From positions 1 to 25,510 of the forward strand of contig URXE01000033.1 of the NCBI GenBank assembly GCA_900551815.1: 25,510 nt of DNA, in the 5' to 3' direction. Positions 14,186-21,329 of the stretch are shown here, piece by piece. The notes beneath the pieces are model-generated. The model saw only the letters and a list, made by a program, of their open reading frames with translations, was not told the DNA's origin and ran no database searches. Position numbers and translations under genes: made by a program. The stretch's first letter is position 1. The number at the start of each line of letters is the position of its first letter. Source of the stretch: an uncultured Collinsella sp. Its GTDB lineage: Bacteria; Actinomycetota; Coriobacteriia; Coriobacteriales; Coriobacteriaceae.

Positions 14186-15595
14186 TTACTCGCCCAGCAG
14201 GCTCTTGGTGATCGAAGCGGCGGCCTTCTTGCCGGCGCCCATCGCCAGAATGACCGTAGCGGCACCGGTGACGATGTCGCCGCCGGCCCAGATGCGGGGA
14301 TCGGTGGTCTGGCCGGTCTCCTCGTCGGCGACGATGTAGCCCCACTTGTTGAGCTCCATCTTGCCGCCGATCTTCTTTGCGAAGGGGTTGGCGTTGGTGC
14401 CGATAGCCGAGATCGCGACGTCGCAGGGGATCTCCTCGATGGCGCCCTCGATGGGCACCGGACGACGGCGGCCGGACTCGTCGGGCTCGCCGAGCTCCAT
14501 CTTCTGGACCTTGACGGCACACACGGAGCCGTCCTCGCCGGCGACAAACTCGAGCGGGGAGACGAGCGGCAGAACCTCGACGCCCTCGGCCTTGGCATGG
14601 TGCAGCTCGGCACGACGGCAGGGCATCTCGTCCTCGGTACGACGGTAGGCGATGATGGCGTGCTCGGCGCCCAGGCGCTTGGCGGTACGGACGGCGTCCA
14701 TAGCCACGTTGCCGCCACCAAAGACGACGACGTTCTTGCCGTGCTTGGTGGGGGTGTCGTACTCGGGGAACTTGTTGGCCTTCATCAGGTTCACGCGGGT
14801 GAGGTACTCGTTCGCGAAGAAGACGTTGGGCAGGTTCTCGCCGGGGACGTTGAGGAACTTGGGCAGGCCGGCGCCGGTCGCCACGTAGATGGCGTCGAAG
14901 CCCTGCTCGAACAGCTCCTCGGCCGTGGCCATGTTGCCCACGACGGAGTTGTACTCAAACTTGACGCCCATGTCCTCCAGGCCGTCAATCTCGCGCTTGA
15001 CGACTGCCTTGGGCAGACGGAACTCGGGGATGCCGTAGACCAGCACGCCGCCGCCGGTAAAGAAGGCCTCAAAGACGGTGACGTCAAAGCCGTTGCGGGC
15101 GAGCTCGCCGGCGCAGGTGATGCCGGACGGGCCAGAGCCGACGACGGCGACCTTCTTGCCGTTCTTGGGGGCCATCTTGGGCGTGGAGGCGAGCTCGGGG
15201 CGGTCACCCAGGAAGCGCTCGAGCTGGCCGATGGCCACGGGCTCGGACTTCTTACCACGGATGCACTTGCCCTCGCACTGGTTCTCCTGCGGGCAGACGC
15301 GGCCGCAGATAGCGGGAAGCATGGAGTCCTCGCGGATGGTATCGAGGGCGCCGCCGAAGTCCTTCGCGCGGATCTGCTCGATAAAGCGGGGGATGTTGAT
15401 GTTGACGGGGCAGCCCTCAACACAGAACGGCTTCTTGCAGTTGAGGCAGCGCTCGGCCTCGGCCAGCGCCATTTCCTCGGTGAAGCCCTTGTCGACGGGG
15501 CGGAAGTCGCAGGCGCGCTCGGCAGCCGGCTCCTCGTTATCGGGGGTGCGGGGCGACTTCATATCGGCAACGAAACGACCGTTAACTAGTGGCAT
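14186..15595 (-). CDS. nfnB: NADH-dependent ferredoxin:NADP+ oxidoreductase large subunit (GltD-like)
   Basis: The large subunit of the flavin-based electron-bifurcating Nfn complex, which couples NADH and reduced ferredoxin to NADP+ reduction. It has 469 residues. N-terminal iron-sulfur region: CLNCKKPFCVEGCPVNINIP (near 50-69) and CGRVCPQENQCEGKC (near 96-110), for two [4Fe-4S] clusters. The FAD Rossmann motif is VAVVGSGPSGITCAGELA and the NADP(H) Rossmann motif is VVVFGGGNVAMDAVRTAKRLG. The C-terminus has WAGGDIVTGAATVILAMGAGKKAA. By itself it resembles the small subunit of glutamate synthase, but no gltB-type gene is present and the overlapping upstream gene is the NfnA partner. The two genes overlap by 10 bp, so 1:1 coupled synthesis is expected. 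Confidence 0.9.
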   Translation of the reverse strand: MPLVNGRFVADMKSPRTPDNEEPAAERACDFRPVDKGFTEEMALAEAERCLNCKKPFCVEGCPVNINIPRFIEQIRAKDFGGALDTIREDSMLPAICGRVCPQENQCEGKCIRGKKSEPVAIGQLERFLGDRPELASTPKMAPKNGKKVAVVGSGPSGITCAGELARNGFDVTVFEAFFTGGGVLVYGIPEFRLPKAVVKREIDGLEDMGVKFEYNSVVGNMATAEELFEQGFDAIYVATGAGLPKFLNVPGENLPNVFFANEYLTRVNLMKANKFPEYDTPTKHGKNVVVFGGGNVAMDAVRTAKRLGAEHAIIAYRRTEDEMPCRRAELHHAKAEGVEVLPLVSPLEFVAGEDGSVCAVKVQKMELGEPDESGRRRPVPIEGAIEEIPCDVAISAIGTNANPFAKKIGGKMELNKWGYIVADEETGQTTDPRIWAGGDIVTGAATVILAMGAGKKAAASITKSLLGE

Positions 15596-16425
15596 GCGCA
15601 GCTCTTTTCCTCATAGGCCTTGAGGGACGCGCCCTCTTCGGAACGGTAAGCGGCCTGGCGGGCACGAAGGTCATCCCAGTCGACCAGGGTGGCATCGAAG
15701 TCGGGGCCGTCGACGCAAGCGAACTTGGTCACGCCGCCCACCTCGACGCGGCAGCAGCCGCACATACCGGTGCCGTCAACCATGATGGGGTTGAGCGACG
15801 CGGTGATGGGGGTGTCGTACTTCTGGGCGGTGAGGGTCGAGAACTTCATCATCGGAACGGGGCCGACGCAGAAGACCTGGCTCACGGCCTTGTCCTGCAG
15901 CAGACGCTCCAGCGGAGCGGTGACAACGCCCTGCTCGCCGTAGGAACCGTCGTCAGTGGTGATGTGGATGTGGTCCTCGTCGAGGAGCTCGCGGAACTGG
16001 TCCTCCATAAGCAGGAGGTCCTTGGTGCGGGCGCCCATGATGGCGTGCACCTCGTGACCGGTCTCGACCAGGTGCTTGGCGACCGGGAAGGCAATTGCCA
16101 GGCCGACGCCGCCGCCAATGACGGCGCAGGGGCCCTCAGCCATCTCGGTGGGAACGCCCAGCGGGCCCACGACGTCGCGCAGCGACTCGCCGGCCTCGTA
16201 GGTGGAAAGCATCTCGGTGGTCTTGCCGATCACCATGAAGATGAACTCGACCCAGCCCTCGTCACCGTTCCAGCCGGCCAGGGTAAACGGGACACGCTCG
16301 CCCGTCTCATTGGCGCGAACCATGAGGAACTGTCCAGCGTGCGCATGCTTGGCGATTGCGGGCGCCTCGATGCGGAACTTGAACACCTTCTCCGAGAACT
16401 GCGTCTTCTCCAGGATCTTATACAT
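15586..16425 (-). CDS. nfnA: NADH-dependent ferredoxin:NADP+ oxidoreductase small subunit
   Basis: The 279-residue FAD/NAD-binding partner of NfnB. The N-terminal flavin domain has RVPFTLAGW (near 60-68). The NAD-binding part begins with CAVIGGGVGLAIAFPVAKHL and contains FCVGPVPMMKF. The C-terminal [2Fe-2S] region is DGTGMCGCCRVEVGG then KFACVDGP, giving Asp217, Cys222, Cys225 and Cys237 plus an extra Cys224. The protein ends SCACH, adding two more cysteines. PyrK and sulfide dehydrogenase subunits are close relatives, but coupling to the GltD-like gene decides for NfnA. It is the first gene of the two-gene operon; AGAGGG precedes the ATG. Confidence 0.88.
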   Translation of the reverse strand: MYKILEKTQFSEKVFKFRIEAPAIAKHAHAGQFLMVRANETGERVPFTLAGWNGDEGWVEFIFMVIGKTTEMLSTYEAGESLRDVVGPLGVPTEMAEGPCAVIGGGVGLAIAFPVAKHLVETGHEVHAIMGARTKDLLLMEDQFRELLDEDHIHITTDDGSYGEQGVVTAPLERLLQDKAVSQVFCVGPVPMMKFSTLTAQKYDTPITASLNPIMVDGTGMCGCCRVEVGGVTKFACVDGPDFDATLVDWDDLRARQAAYRSEEGASLKAYEEKSCACH

Positions 16426-16530
16426 AGAACCCCTCTCTTGTTAGGGCGACCGAACCGTGCCTCCACGGAAATGGACGGTAGCCCGAATAAAACCGTACGC
16501 GCACAGGCGTTGTGCAGACATACGGTACAA

Positions 16531-16536
16531 ATTATA
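16531..16536 (-). promoter_or_regulatory. Candidate -10 box for nfnAB
   Basis: A consensus TATAAT on the minus strand, 105 bases before the nfnA start. No matching -35 is seen at normal spacing. It implies a 5' leader of about 100 nt. Confidence 0.5.
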
Positions 16537-16598
16537 CCCTCATGGACATGTCGCTTACGTGTATCTTCGGCGGTTGGGAGCAGGGTTTATCCACTTTG

Positions 16599-16640
16599 GC
16601 CTACCAAATAGGGGCAGGTTTATTTTGGTCAGTTTTATCG
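16599..16640 (+). repeat. GGGAC-core palindrome, subfamily III copy 2 (diverged)
   Basis: Matches the reverse complement of 16760-16801 at 34 of 41 compared positions. The core reads AGGGGCAGGTTTATTTTGG. The two copies flank the pth terminator as an inverted pair. Confidence 0.65.
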
Positions 16641-16650
16641 GGTAAAACGG

Positions 16651-16694
16651 CAAAGGGGGCCGGCCTCGGGTTGTGATGAGGCCGGCCCCCTTTG
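16651..16694 (-). terminator. Rho-independent terminator of pth
   Basis: A perfect 17-bp GC-rich stem (16651-16667 with 16678-16694) and a 10-nt loop. On the minus strand it is followed by CCGTTTT. It lies about 105 bp after the pth stop. Confidence 0.75.
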
Positions 16695-16759
16695 GGGCGC
16701 TATGTGTGTAAGTCGGCGCGCGGTTGATTGCGATGCCGCAACTGAGGTGTTTCCGCAGA

Positions 16760-16801
16760 TAAAACCTGCCAAAATAAGCCTGTCCCTAAATGGTAGGCTT
16801 T
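16760..16801 (-). repeat. GGGAC-core palindrome, subfamily III copy 3
   Basis: On the minus strand it begins within the pth TAA stop and reads through CCATTTAGGGACAGG. It matches the purF-linked copy at 41 of 46 bases counted from the stop codon, and all differences are transitions. The arms pair with two mismatches. Confidence 0.75.
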
Positions 16802-17429
16802 AGTGCTTGCCGTTGGCGGAAGCGGCGCCGTTGACGTGATCGCGGGCGTAGATTACGCCGTGCACGATCGCCAGGCCGGCGGCGTCTGCGGCGCGGGCGC
16901 AGGTATCCTGGAAGTCCTCGGCCTCGCGGGCGCGCAGCTGCTTGAGCACGTAGTCGGCGACAGCCATCTTGCCGGGAGGGTTGCCGATGCCGGTGCGGAT
17001 GCGGCTGAAGTCGCGGCTGCCCATCTTGTCGATGATGGAACGCAGCCCGTTGTGACCGGCGTGGCCGCCGCCCACCTTAACGCGTACGTCGCCGGCGGGA
17101 ATATCGAGCTCATCGTGGATCACGAGCAGCTCCTCGGCCTTGATTTTGTACTCGCGGCAGAGCTTGGAGATGGGACCGCCAGAGGTATTCATGTACGACT
17201 GCGGCTTGACCAGCACAATCTGGCGCTTGCCGCCCTCTTCCTCGGGGTCGTTGATGTTGATGAGCGCGACCTCGGCGCCGGCCTGGTTTTTCCAGTACGT
17301 GACGCCGGCCTGACGGGCCAGCTCGTCGATTGCCTTAAAACCGGCGTTGTGGCGGGTCTCGGCATATTCCTCGCCCGGGTTGCCAAGTCCGGCAACCATG
17401 CGAATCTTGAGCGGCTGTGCAGCTGCCAT
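16800..17429 (-). CDS. pth: Peptidyl-tRNA hydrolase
   Basis: Recycles peptidyl-tRNAs released by stalled ribosomes by cleaving the ester bond to the tRNA. The protein has 209 residues, close to the usual 185-210. The N-terminus is MVAGLGNPGEEYAETRHNAGF with the catalytic His in RHNAGF. Other motifs: KPQSYMNTSGGPI, VIHDELDIPAGDVRVKVGGGHAGHNGLRSI with the conserved Asp and tRNA-binding Asn, and DFSRIRTGIGNPPG. The start is ATG 17429, preceded by AAGGGA; a TTG at 17459 would add ten residues without a better site. The order prs-pth is common in Gram-positive genomes, but here a strong hairpin separates them. Confidence 0.95.
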   Translation of the reverse strand: MAAAQPLKIRMVAGLGNPGEEYAETRHNAGFKAIDELARQAGVTYWKNQAGAEVALININDPEEEGGKRQIVLVKPQSYMNTSGGPISKLCREYKIKAEELLVIHDELDIPAGDVRVKVGGGHAGHNGLRSIIDKMGSRDFSRIRTGIGNPPGKMAVADYVLKQLRAREAEDFQDTCARAADAAGLAIVHGVIYARDHVNGAASANGKH

Positions 17430-17547
17430 GTTTGTCCCTTCGTTACACAAATAGTTCAATCAACGACAAAGGCTACCACGCCCGCCGAAGGCGAGACTTC
17501 GTTTCAGCGAAATCCCACCAGACAAAAGCACGGCCGCAGCAGAGCAA

Positions 17548-17625
17548 GCCGTCGGAACAGAAGAAACCCCCGCGCGACCTTTGCGAAGCAAGGGGGAGCG
17601 CGGGGGTTTCTTCTGTTCCGACGGC
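17548..17625 (-). terminator. Perfect 28-bp inverted repeat, terminator of prs
   Basis: Bases 17548-17575 are the exact reverse complement of 17598-17625. The 22-nt loop can form a further seven-pair hairpin with a GAA apex. It lies 29 bp after the prs stop. T residues come only some distance after the stem on the minus strand (GCTTTTG near 17523-17530), so a protein-assisted or bidirectional role is possible. Confidence 0.75.
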
Positions 17626-17653
17626 GATGCGCCGGGTTGCAAGGACGATGCGA

Positions 17654-18640
17654 TTACAGCGCGAAGTCGCCGCCGACGAGCGTGGAGACGGGCTCCTCGT
17701 GGTAAACGGCGGAGATGGCCTGAGCGAACTCCTCGGCGACCGAGATGGTCTTAATCTTGCCGCCGACCTCGACGGGGATGGCGTCGGTGACGACGCACTC
17801 GACGATCGGGGCGTCGTTCAGGCGCTCGATGGCCGGACCGGAGAAGATACCGTGGGTGGCGCAGACGTAGATGTCGCCGGCGCCCATGGCCTTGAGCTCC
17901 TTGACGTTGGCGCACAGGGTGCCAGCGGTGTCGATCATGTCGTCGTTGATGACGCAGGTCTTGCCCTTGATGTCGCCGATGATGCCCATGACCTCGGCGG
18001 CGTTGTGGCGCGGACGGCCCTTGTGGGCGATGGCCAGGTCGCAGCCGAGCATGTCGGACAGCTTCTTGGCGGCCTTGGCACGACCCACGTCGGGGGAGAC
18101 GACAACCAGGTTGTCGGTGTCGAAGTGCATGTCGTTGTAGTACTGGCCAAACAGCGGCAGTGCGGACAGGTGGTTGACCGGGATATCGAAGAAGCCCTGG
18201 ATCTGACCCTGGTGCAGGTCGAGGGTGATGATGCGGTCGACACCGGCACGCTCGAGCAGGTTGGCGACGAGGCGGGCGGTGATGGGCTCGCGCGGGCCGG
18301 CCTTGCGGTCCTGGCGGGCATAGCCGTAGTGGGTGATAACGGCGGTGATGGAGCGGGCGGATGCGCGCTTGGCAGCGTCGGTGGCGATGAGCAGCTCCAT
18401 GAGCATGTCGTTGACGTTGCCGCCGGCCACGGACTGAATCAGGAAGACGTCGGCGCCGCGGACGGTCTCGTCGTAGCGGGCGTAAATCTCACCGTTGGCG
18501 AACTGCTTTAGCGTAAGGCCCGAAAGCTCGACCCCAAGGTACTCAGCGATCTTCTGAGCGAGGGGACGGTTGGAGGAACCGGAATACACGCGGATGGACT
18601 TGCGCATATTCTCCGACTTCTCGGGATCATTAATCGGCAT
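17654..18640 (-). CDS. prs: Ribose-phosphate pyrophosphokinase (PRPP synthase)
   Basis: Makes PRPP from ribose 5-phosphate and ATP, feeding purines (PurF at the left of this window), pyrimidines, His, Trp and NAD. It has 328 residues, usual about 315. Motifs: IRVYSGSSNRPLAQKIAEYLG at the N-terminus, FANGEIYARYDETVRGADVFLIQS, GYARQDRKAGPREPITA, the metal-binding DLHQGQIQGFF, VVSPDVGRAKAAKKL, and the PRPP loop INDDMIDTAGTL. The start ATG has AAGGAGAAGG upstream. It lies 193 bp after glmU, beyond the glmU terminator, with its own -10-like box. Confidence 0.96.
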   Translation of the reverse strand: MPINDPEKSENMRKSIRVYSGSSNRPLAQKIAEYLGVELSGLTLKQFANGEIYARYDETVRGADVFLIQSVAGGNVNDMLMELLIATDAAKRASARSITAVITHYGYARQDRKAGPREPITARLVANLLERAGVDRIITLDLHQGQIQGFFDIPVNHLSALPLFGQYYNDMHFDTDNLVVVSPDVGRAKAAKKLSDMLGCDLAIAHKGRPRHNAAEVMGIIGDIKGKTCVINDDMIDTAGTLCANVKELKAMGAGDIYVCATHGIFSGPAIERLNDAPIVECVVTDAIPVEVGGKIKTISVAEEFAQAISAVYHEEPVSTLVGGDFAL

Positions 18641-18686
18641 TACCCTTCTCCTTTATACATCGAATGCCATATAGATGCCTTTTTGC

Positions 18687-18692
18687 ATTGTA
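18687..18692 (-). promoter_or_regulatory. Candidate -10 box for prs
   Basis: TACAAT on the minus strand, 47 bases before the prs start and downstream of the glmU terminator. No clear -35. Confidence 0.4.
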
Positions 18693-18783
18693 ACCGTGCG
18701 GCGGGGTTAATCGGGTCTTGATAACGTCTTTACCGTCAACGGACACGAACCGACCACTCATCCGGTCGCGCAGGTCACGATAG

Positions 18784-18817
18784 AAAAAGGAGCCGTCCCC
18801 ATGGAACAGCTCCTTTT
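18784..18817 (-). terminator. Rho-independent terminator of glmU
   Basis: On the minus strand AAAAGGAGC (18817-18809) pairs with GCTCCTTTT (18793-18785), and the T run continues to 18784. It starts 16 bp after the glmU stop. Confidence 0.88.
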
Positions 18818-18832
18818 GTGCTTGGTAAAACG

Positions 18833-20245
18833 TTATACCTCGTCGTCCTCGTGCAGACGGCGGCGATAATCGGCGGCCCAGCCCTCAATATTTACCTGAC
18901 GGGCGCGGCCCAGGCCGAGTGCGTCGGCCGGAACCGGCTCGGTGATGACGGAGCCGGCGGCCACAAGCGCGCCGTCGCCGATCTGAGCGGGCGCGACCAT
19001 CATGGTGTCGGAACCGATGAAGGCATCCTTGCCGATGACGGTCTTGTGCTTGTGCACGCCGTCGTAGTTGCAGGTGATGGAGCCCGCGCCCACGTTGACG
19101 CCGGAGCCCATGGTGGTGTCGCCGATGTAGGACAGGTGCGGAACCTTGGAGCCCTCGCCGATCGTGGACTTCTTGATCTCCACGTGCGTACCGGCCTTGG
19201 AGCCGTCGAGCATGTGGGTGCCCGGGCGCAGGTAGGCGCGCGGGCCGCAGTCGACGCCGTTCTCGATGACGGCCTCGATGGCGATGGTCTCATCGATGGT
19301 GCAGCCGCTGCCGACGGTGGTGTCGGTGAGGCGACTGTTGGGGCCGAGCTGGCACTCCTCGCCCACGGTGACGTGGCCGATCAGGTGCGTCTGCGGCCAC
19401 ACGACGGTGTCGCGGCCGATGGTGGCGTCGGGGCCGATCCAGGCCTGCGTGGGGTCGATGAACGTAACGCCCCCGGCCATCCAGTGCTCGTTGATGCGGT
19501 CGCGCGCGATGGCGGTGAGCTGCGCGAGCTGGATGCGGCTGTTGACGCCCAGGCCGTCGCGGTAGTCGTCGCAGTGGAAGATGGAGACCGCCTGGCCGTG
19601 ACCCTTGAGGATCTCGAGCATGTCGGGCAGGTAGTACTCGGACTGCGCGTTGTCGTTGCCGATCTCGTCGATATGCGCGGCAAGCTGAGCGCCGTCGAAG
19701 GCGTAGCAGCCGGCGTTGCACTCGAGCAGCGTGGCGGCCTGCTCGGGCGTGCAGTCCTTCTGCTCGATGATGCGCTCGATCTGGCCGTCGGCACCCAGCT
19801 TGATGCGGCCGTAGCCGAAGGGGTCGGGCGGGGTCATGGTCATGACGGTGCAGGCGAGCTCGCCGGTAGCGACGGTCTGCGCGAATTTGGCGACGGTGTC
19901 GGCGGTGATGAGCGGCAGGTCGCCGTTGAGCACGACGACGGGGCCTTGCGTGATGCCGCAGGCCTCGAGCGCGACCTTTACGGCGTGGCCGGTGCCCAGG
20001 CGCTCGGTCTGCTCGACGCACTCGACCTTGGTGGCGCTGTTGGCGTAGGCGCCATCGATAAGGGCGCGCATCTCGTCGGCGTGGCTGCCGATGACGACCA
20101 CGACGCGGCTGCAGCCGGCCTTGATGGTGGCGTCGACGATCCACTGGACCATGGGCTTACCCAGGATCTTGTGCGAAACCTTGCAGTGGTTCGACTTCAT
20201 GCGGGTGCCCTCGCCGGCGGCGAGGATAATTGCGGTTGCGTCCAT
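18833..20245 (-). CDS. glmU: Bifunctional UDP-N-acetylglucosamine pyrophosphorylase / GlcN-1-P acetyltransferase
   Basis: Acetylates glucosamine 1-phosphate and then uridylylates it to UDP-GlcNAc for peptidoglycan. It has 470 residues, usual about 455. The N-terminal nucleotidyltransferase begins AIILAAGEGTRM and includes KPMVQWIVD, TERLGTGHAV and VVLNGDLPLI. The C-terminal part is a left-handed beta-helix of hexapeptide repeats (about 260-450: IGPDATIGRDTVVWPQTHL, IGEGSKVPHLSYIGD, MGSGVNVGAGSITCNYDG). The start is ATG 20245 with AGGAGA about six bases upstream; the frame stays open for 75 more codons but that segment is low in coding character and lacks homology. glmU next to prs is a conserved Gram-positive pair. 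Confidence 0.96.
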   Translation of the reverse strand: MDATAIILAAGEGTRMKSNHCKVSHKILGKPMVQWIVDATIKAGCSRVVVVIGSHADEMRALIDGAYANSATKVECVEQTERLGTGHAVKVALEACGITQGPVVVLNGDLPLITADTVAKFAQTVATGELACTVMTMTPPDPFGYGRIKLGADGQIERIIEQKDCTPEQAATLLECNAGCYAFDGAQLAAHIDEIGNDNAQSEYYLPDMLEILKGHGQAVSIFHCDDYRDGLGVNSRIQLAQLTAIARDRINEHWMAGGVTFIDPTQAWIGPDATIGRDTVVWPQTHLIGHVTVGEECQLGPNSRLTDTTVGSGCTIDETIAIEAVIENGVDCGPRAYLRPGTHMLDGSKAGTHVEIKKSTIGEGSKVPHLSYIGDTTMGSGVNVGAGSITCNYDGVHKHKTVIGKDAFIGSDTMMVAPAQIGDGALVAAGSVITEPVPADALGLGRARQVNIEGWAADYRRRLHEDDEV

Positions 20246-20435
20246 GTGATCTCCTGTTACGTTATAGAGACGTGTGTTTGGAAACGATACACGGCGCAAT
20301 ATGATACCGCAGGCATATGATGAGCGCGTAGCGATTGGCGCGTGACGGCCGATGTCGCTGCTGCCGGCGTGGTGTTTGCGCTGGCTGTGCATGGCGGCGG
20401 CGCTGCGGCGTTGGCGTTTGAGCGAGAGGATGGGG

Positions 20436-21329
20436 GTGCCCGTGGACATCATGCGAGGGGAATCGGGCAACGAACCCGTCGCGGCATTTTCGATGTCGCA
20501 TCCGGCGGTGCCAGCGCTCTACATGGTGCTGACGCTGGGACTCACTATGTTCTCGATGCAGCCGGTGCTGATTGCGCTGTCGCTTGCGGGCGGGCTGGCG
20601 TACGGGTTTGCGACGCGCGGCGCCGCGCGCACGTTGGGGGCGCTTCGCTGGCAGCTGCCGGTGATTTTGATCATCGCGGTGCTCAATCCGCTGTTTAGCG
20701 CCTCGGGCTCGACGGAGCTGTTCCGTATTGGCATGCGTGCGGTGTATCTAGAGAGCATGGTTTACGGCCTGTGCATGGGCGGGCTGTTTGTGGCGAGCGT
20801 GCTGTGGTTTGAGGCGGCGGCATCGATGCTTGGCTACGACAAGGTGCTTGCGCTTTTGGGTAACGCCGCGCCGGTGATCGCGCTCATGATCTCGATGTGC
20901 ATGCGGCTTATCCCGCAGTTTTTGCGCCGCGGTCGTACGGTGCTGGCGGTGCAGGATGCGATTGATGTGCCTGGCCGCGCGCCGGCCGACCCCGTGCGCT
21001 CGCGCCTGCGGGCATCGAGCGTGTTGATGGGCTGGGGCATGGAAGATTCGCTGGAGCGCGCGGACGCTATGCGCTCCCGTGGGTGGGGCGCCGCGACACG
21101 CCGCACGACGTACGCGCGGTATCGGCTGGGGCGCGGCGATGTTGCCGCGCTGGTTGGGCTTGCGCTGTTTGGCGTGGCCACGACGGCAGTGGCGTGGACC
21201 GCGATGGCGCAGTATTCGTTTTACCCGCAACTATCGGTGCCGGCGCCGTGGCTGGGCTATGTCGTATATGCGGCCTGGATGGCGCTGCCCTGCGTGCTGT
21301 ACGCGATTGACGAGAAGAGGTTTGGCTGA
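20436..21329 (+). CDS. ecfT: ECF transporter transmembrane component EcfT
   Basis: The membrane scaffold of an energy-coupling-factor vitamin/metal importer. Several hydrophobic segments are visible (ALYMVLTLGLTMFSM, VLIALSLAGGLAYGF, LPVILIIAVLNPLF, MGGLFVASVLWFEAAASML, VAALVGLALFGVATTAVAW, LGYVVYAAWMALPCVLYAI). The two cytoplasmic coupling helices are MCMRLIPQFLRRGRTVLAVQDA and MEDSLERADAMRSRGWG, the latter with the Ala-Arg-Gly signature that contacts the ATPases. The start is uncertain: GTG 20436 has AGAGG six bases upstream, ATG 20451 is in frame just after, and ATG 20352 would add a Trp/Arg-rich stretch with no site. The stop overlaps the ATPase start (TGATG). Confidence 0.88.
   Translation: MPVDIMRGESGNEPVAAFSMSHPAVPALYMVLTLGLTMFSMQPVLIALSLAGGLAYGFATRGAARTLGALRWQLPVILIIAVLNPLFSASGSTELFRIGMRAVYLESMVYGLCMGGLFVASVLWFEAAASMLGYDKVLALLGNAAPVIALMISMCMRLIPQFLRRGRTVLAVQDAIDVPGRAPADPVRSRLRASSVLMGWGMEDSLERADAMRSRGWGAATRRTTYARYRLGRGDVAALVGLALFGVATTAVAWTAMAQYSFYPQLSVPAPWLGYVVYAAWMALPCVLYAIDEKRFG

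Larger units (their letters stand above)
16426..16799. other. 374-bp non-coding gap between nfnA and pth
   Basis: It holds the nfnA promoter region (TATAAT on the minus strand at 16536-16531), two inverted copies of the subfamily III repeat (16599-16640 and 16760-16801), and the pth terminator between them. Nothing else was recognised. Confidence 0.7.

Noticed and set aside
14186..16425. Reading the gene pair as glutamate synthase small subunit plus PyrK/dihydroorotate dehydrogenase subunit
   Set aside because: No gltB or pyrD is adjacent. The 10-bp overlap of a GltD-like and a PyrK-like gene is the standard nfnAB arrangement.
17480..17500. CGAAG-GCGAGA-CTTCG hairpin in the pth leader
   Set aside because: Only five pairs, no T-tract and no second copy in the window; too weak to call.
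17417..18511. 364-codon open frame on the plus strand
   Set aside because: Antisense of prs, with an unnatural Gly/Val/Asp composition.
18818..20320. 500-codon open frame on the plus strand
   Set aside because: Exact antisense of glmU. The Gly/Ala/Asp/Val-rich translation has no motif.
20246..20470. N-terminal extension of glmU by 75 codons
   Set aside because: The segment has no homology and no ribosome binding site; the ATG at 20245 has a good site and starts right before the conserved LAAGEGTRM motif region.
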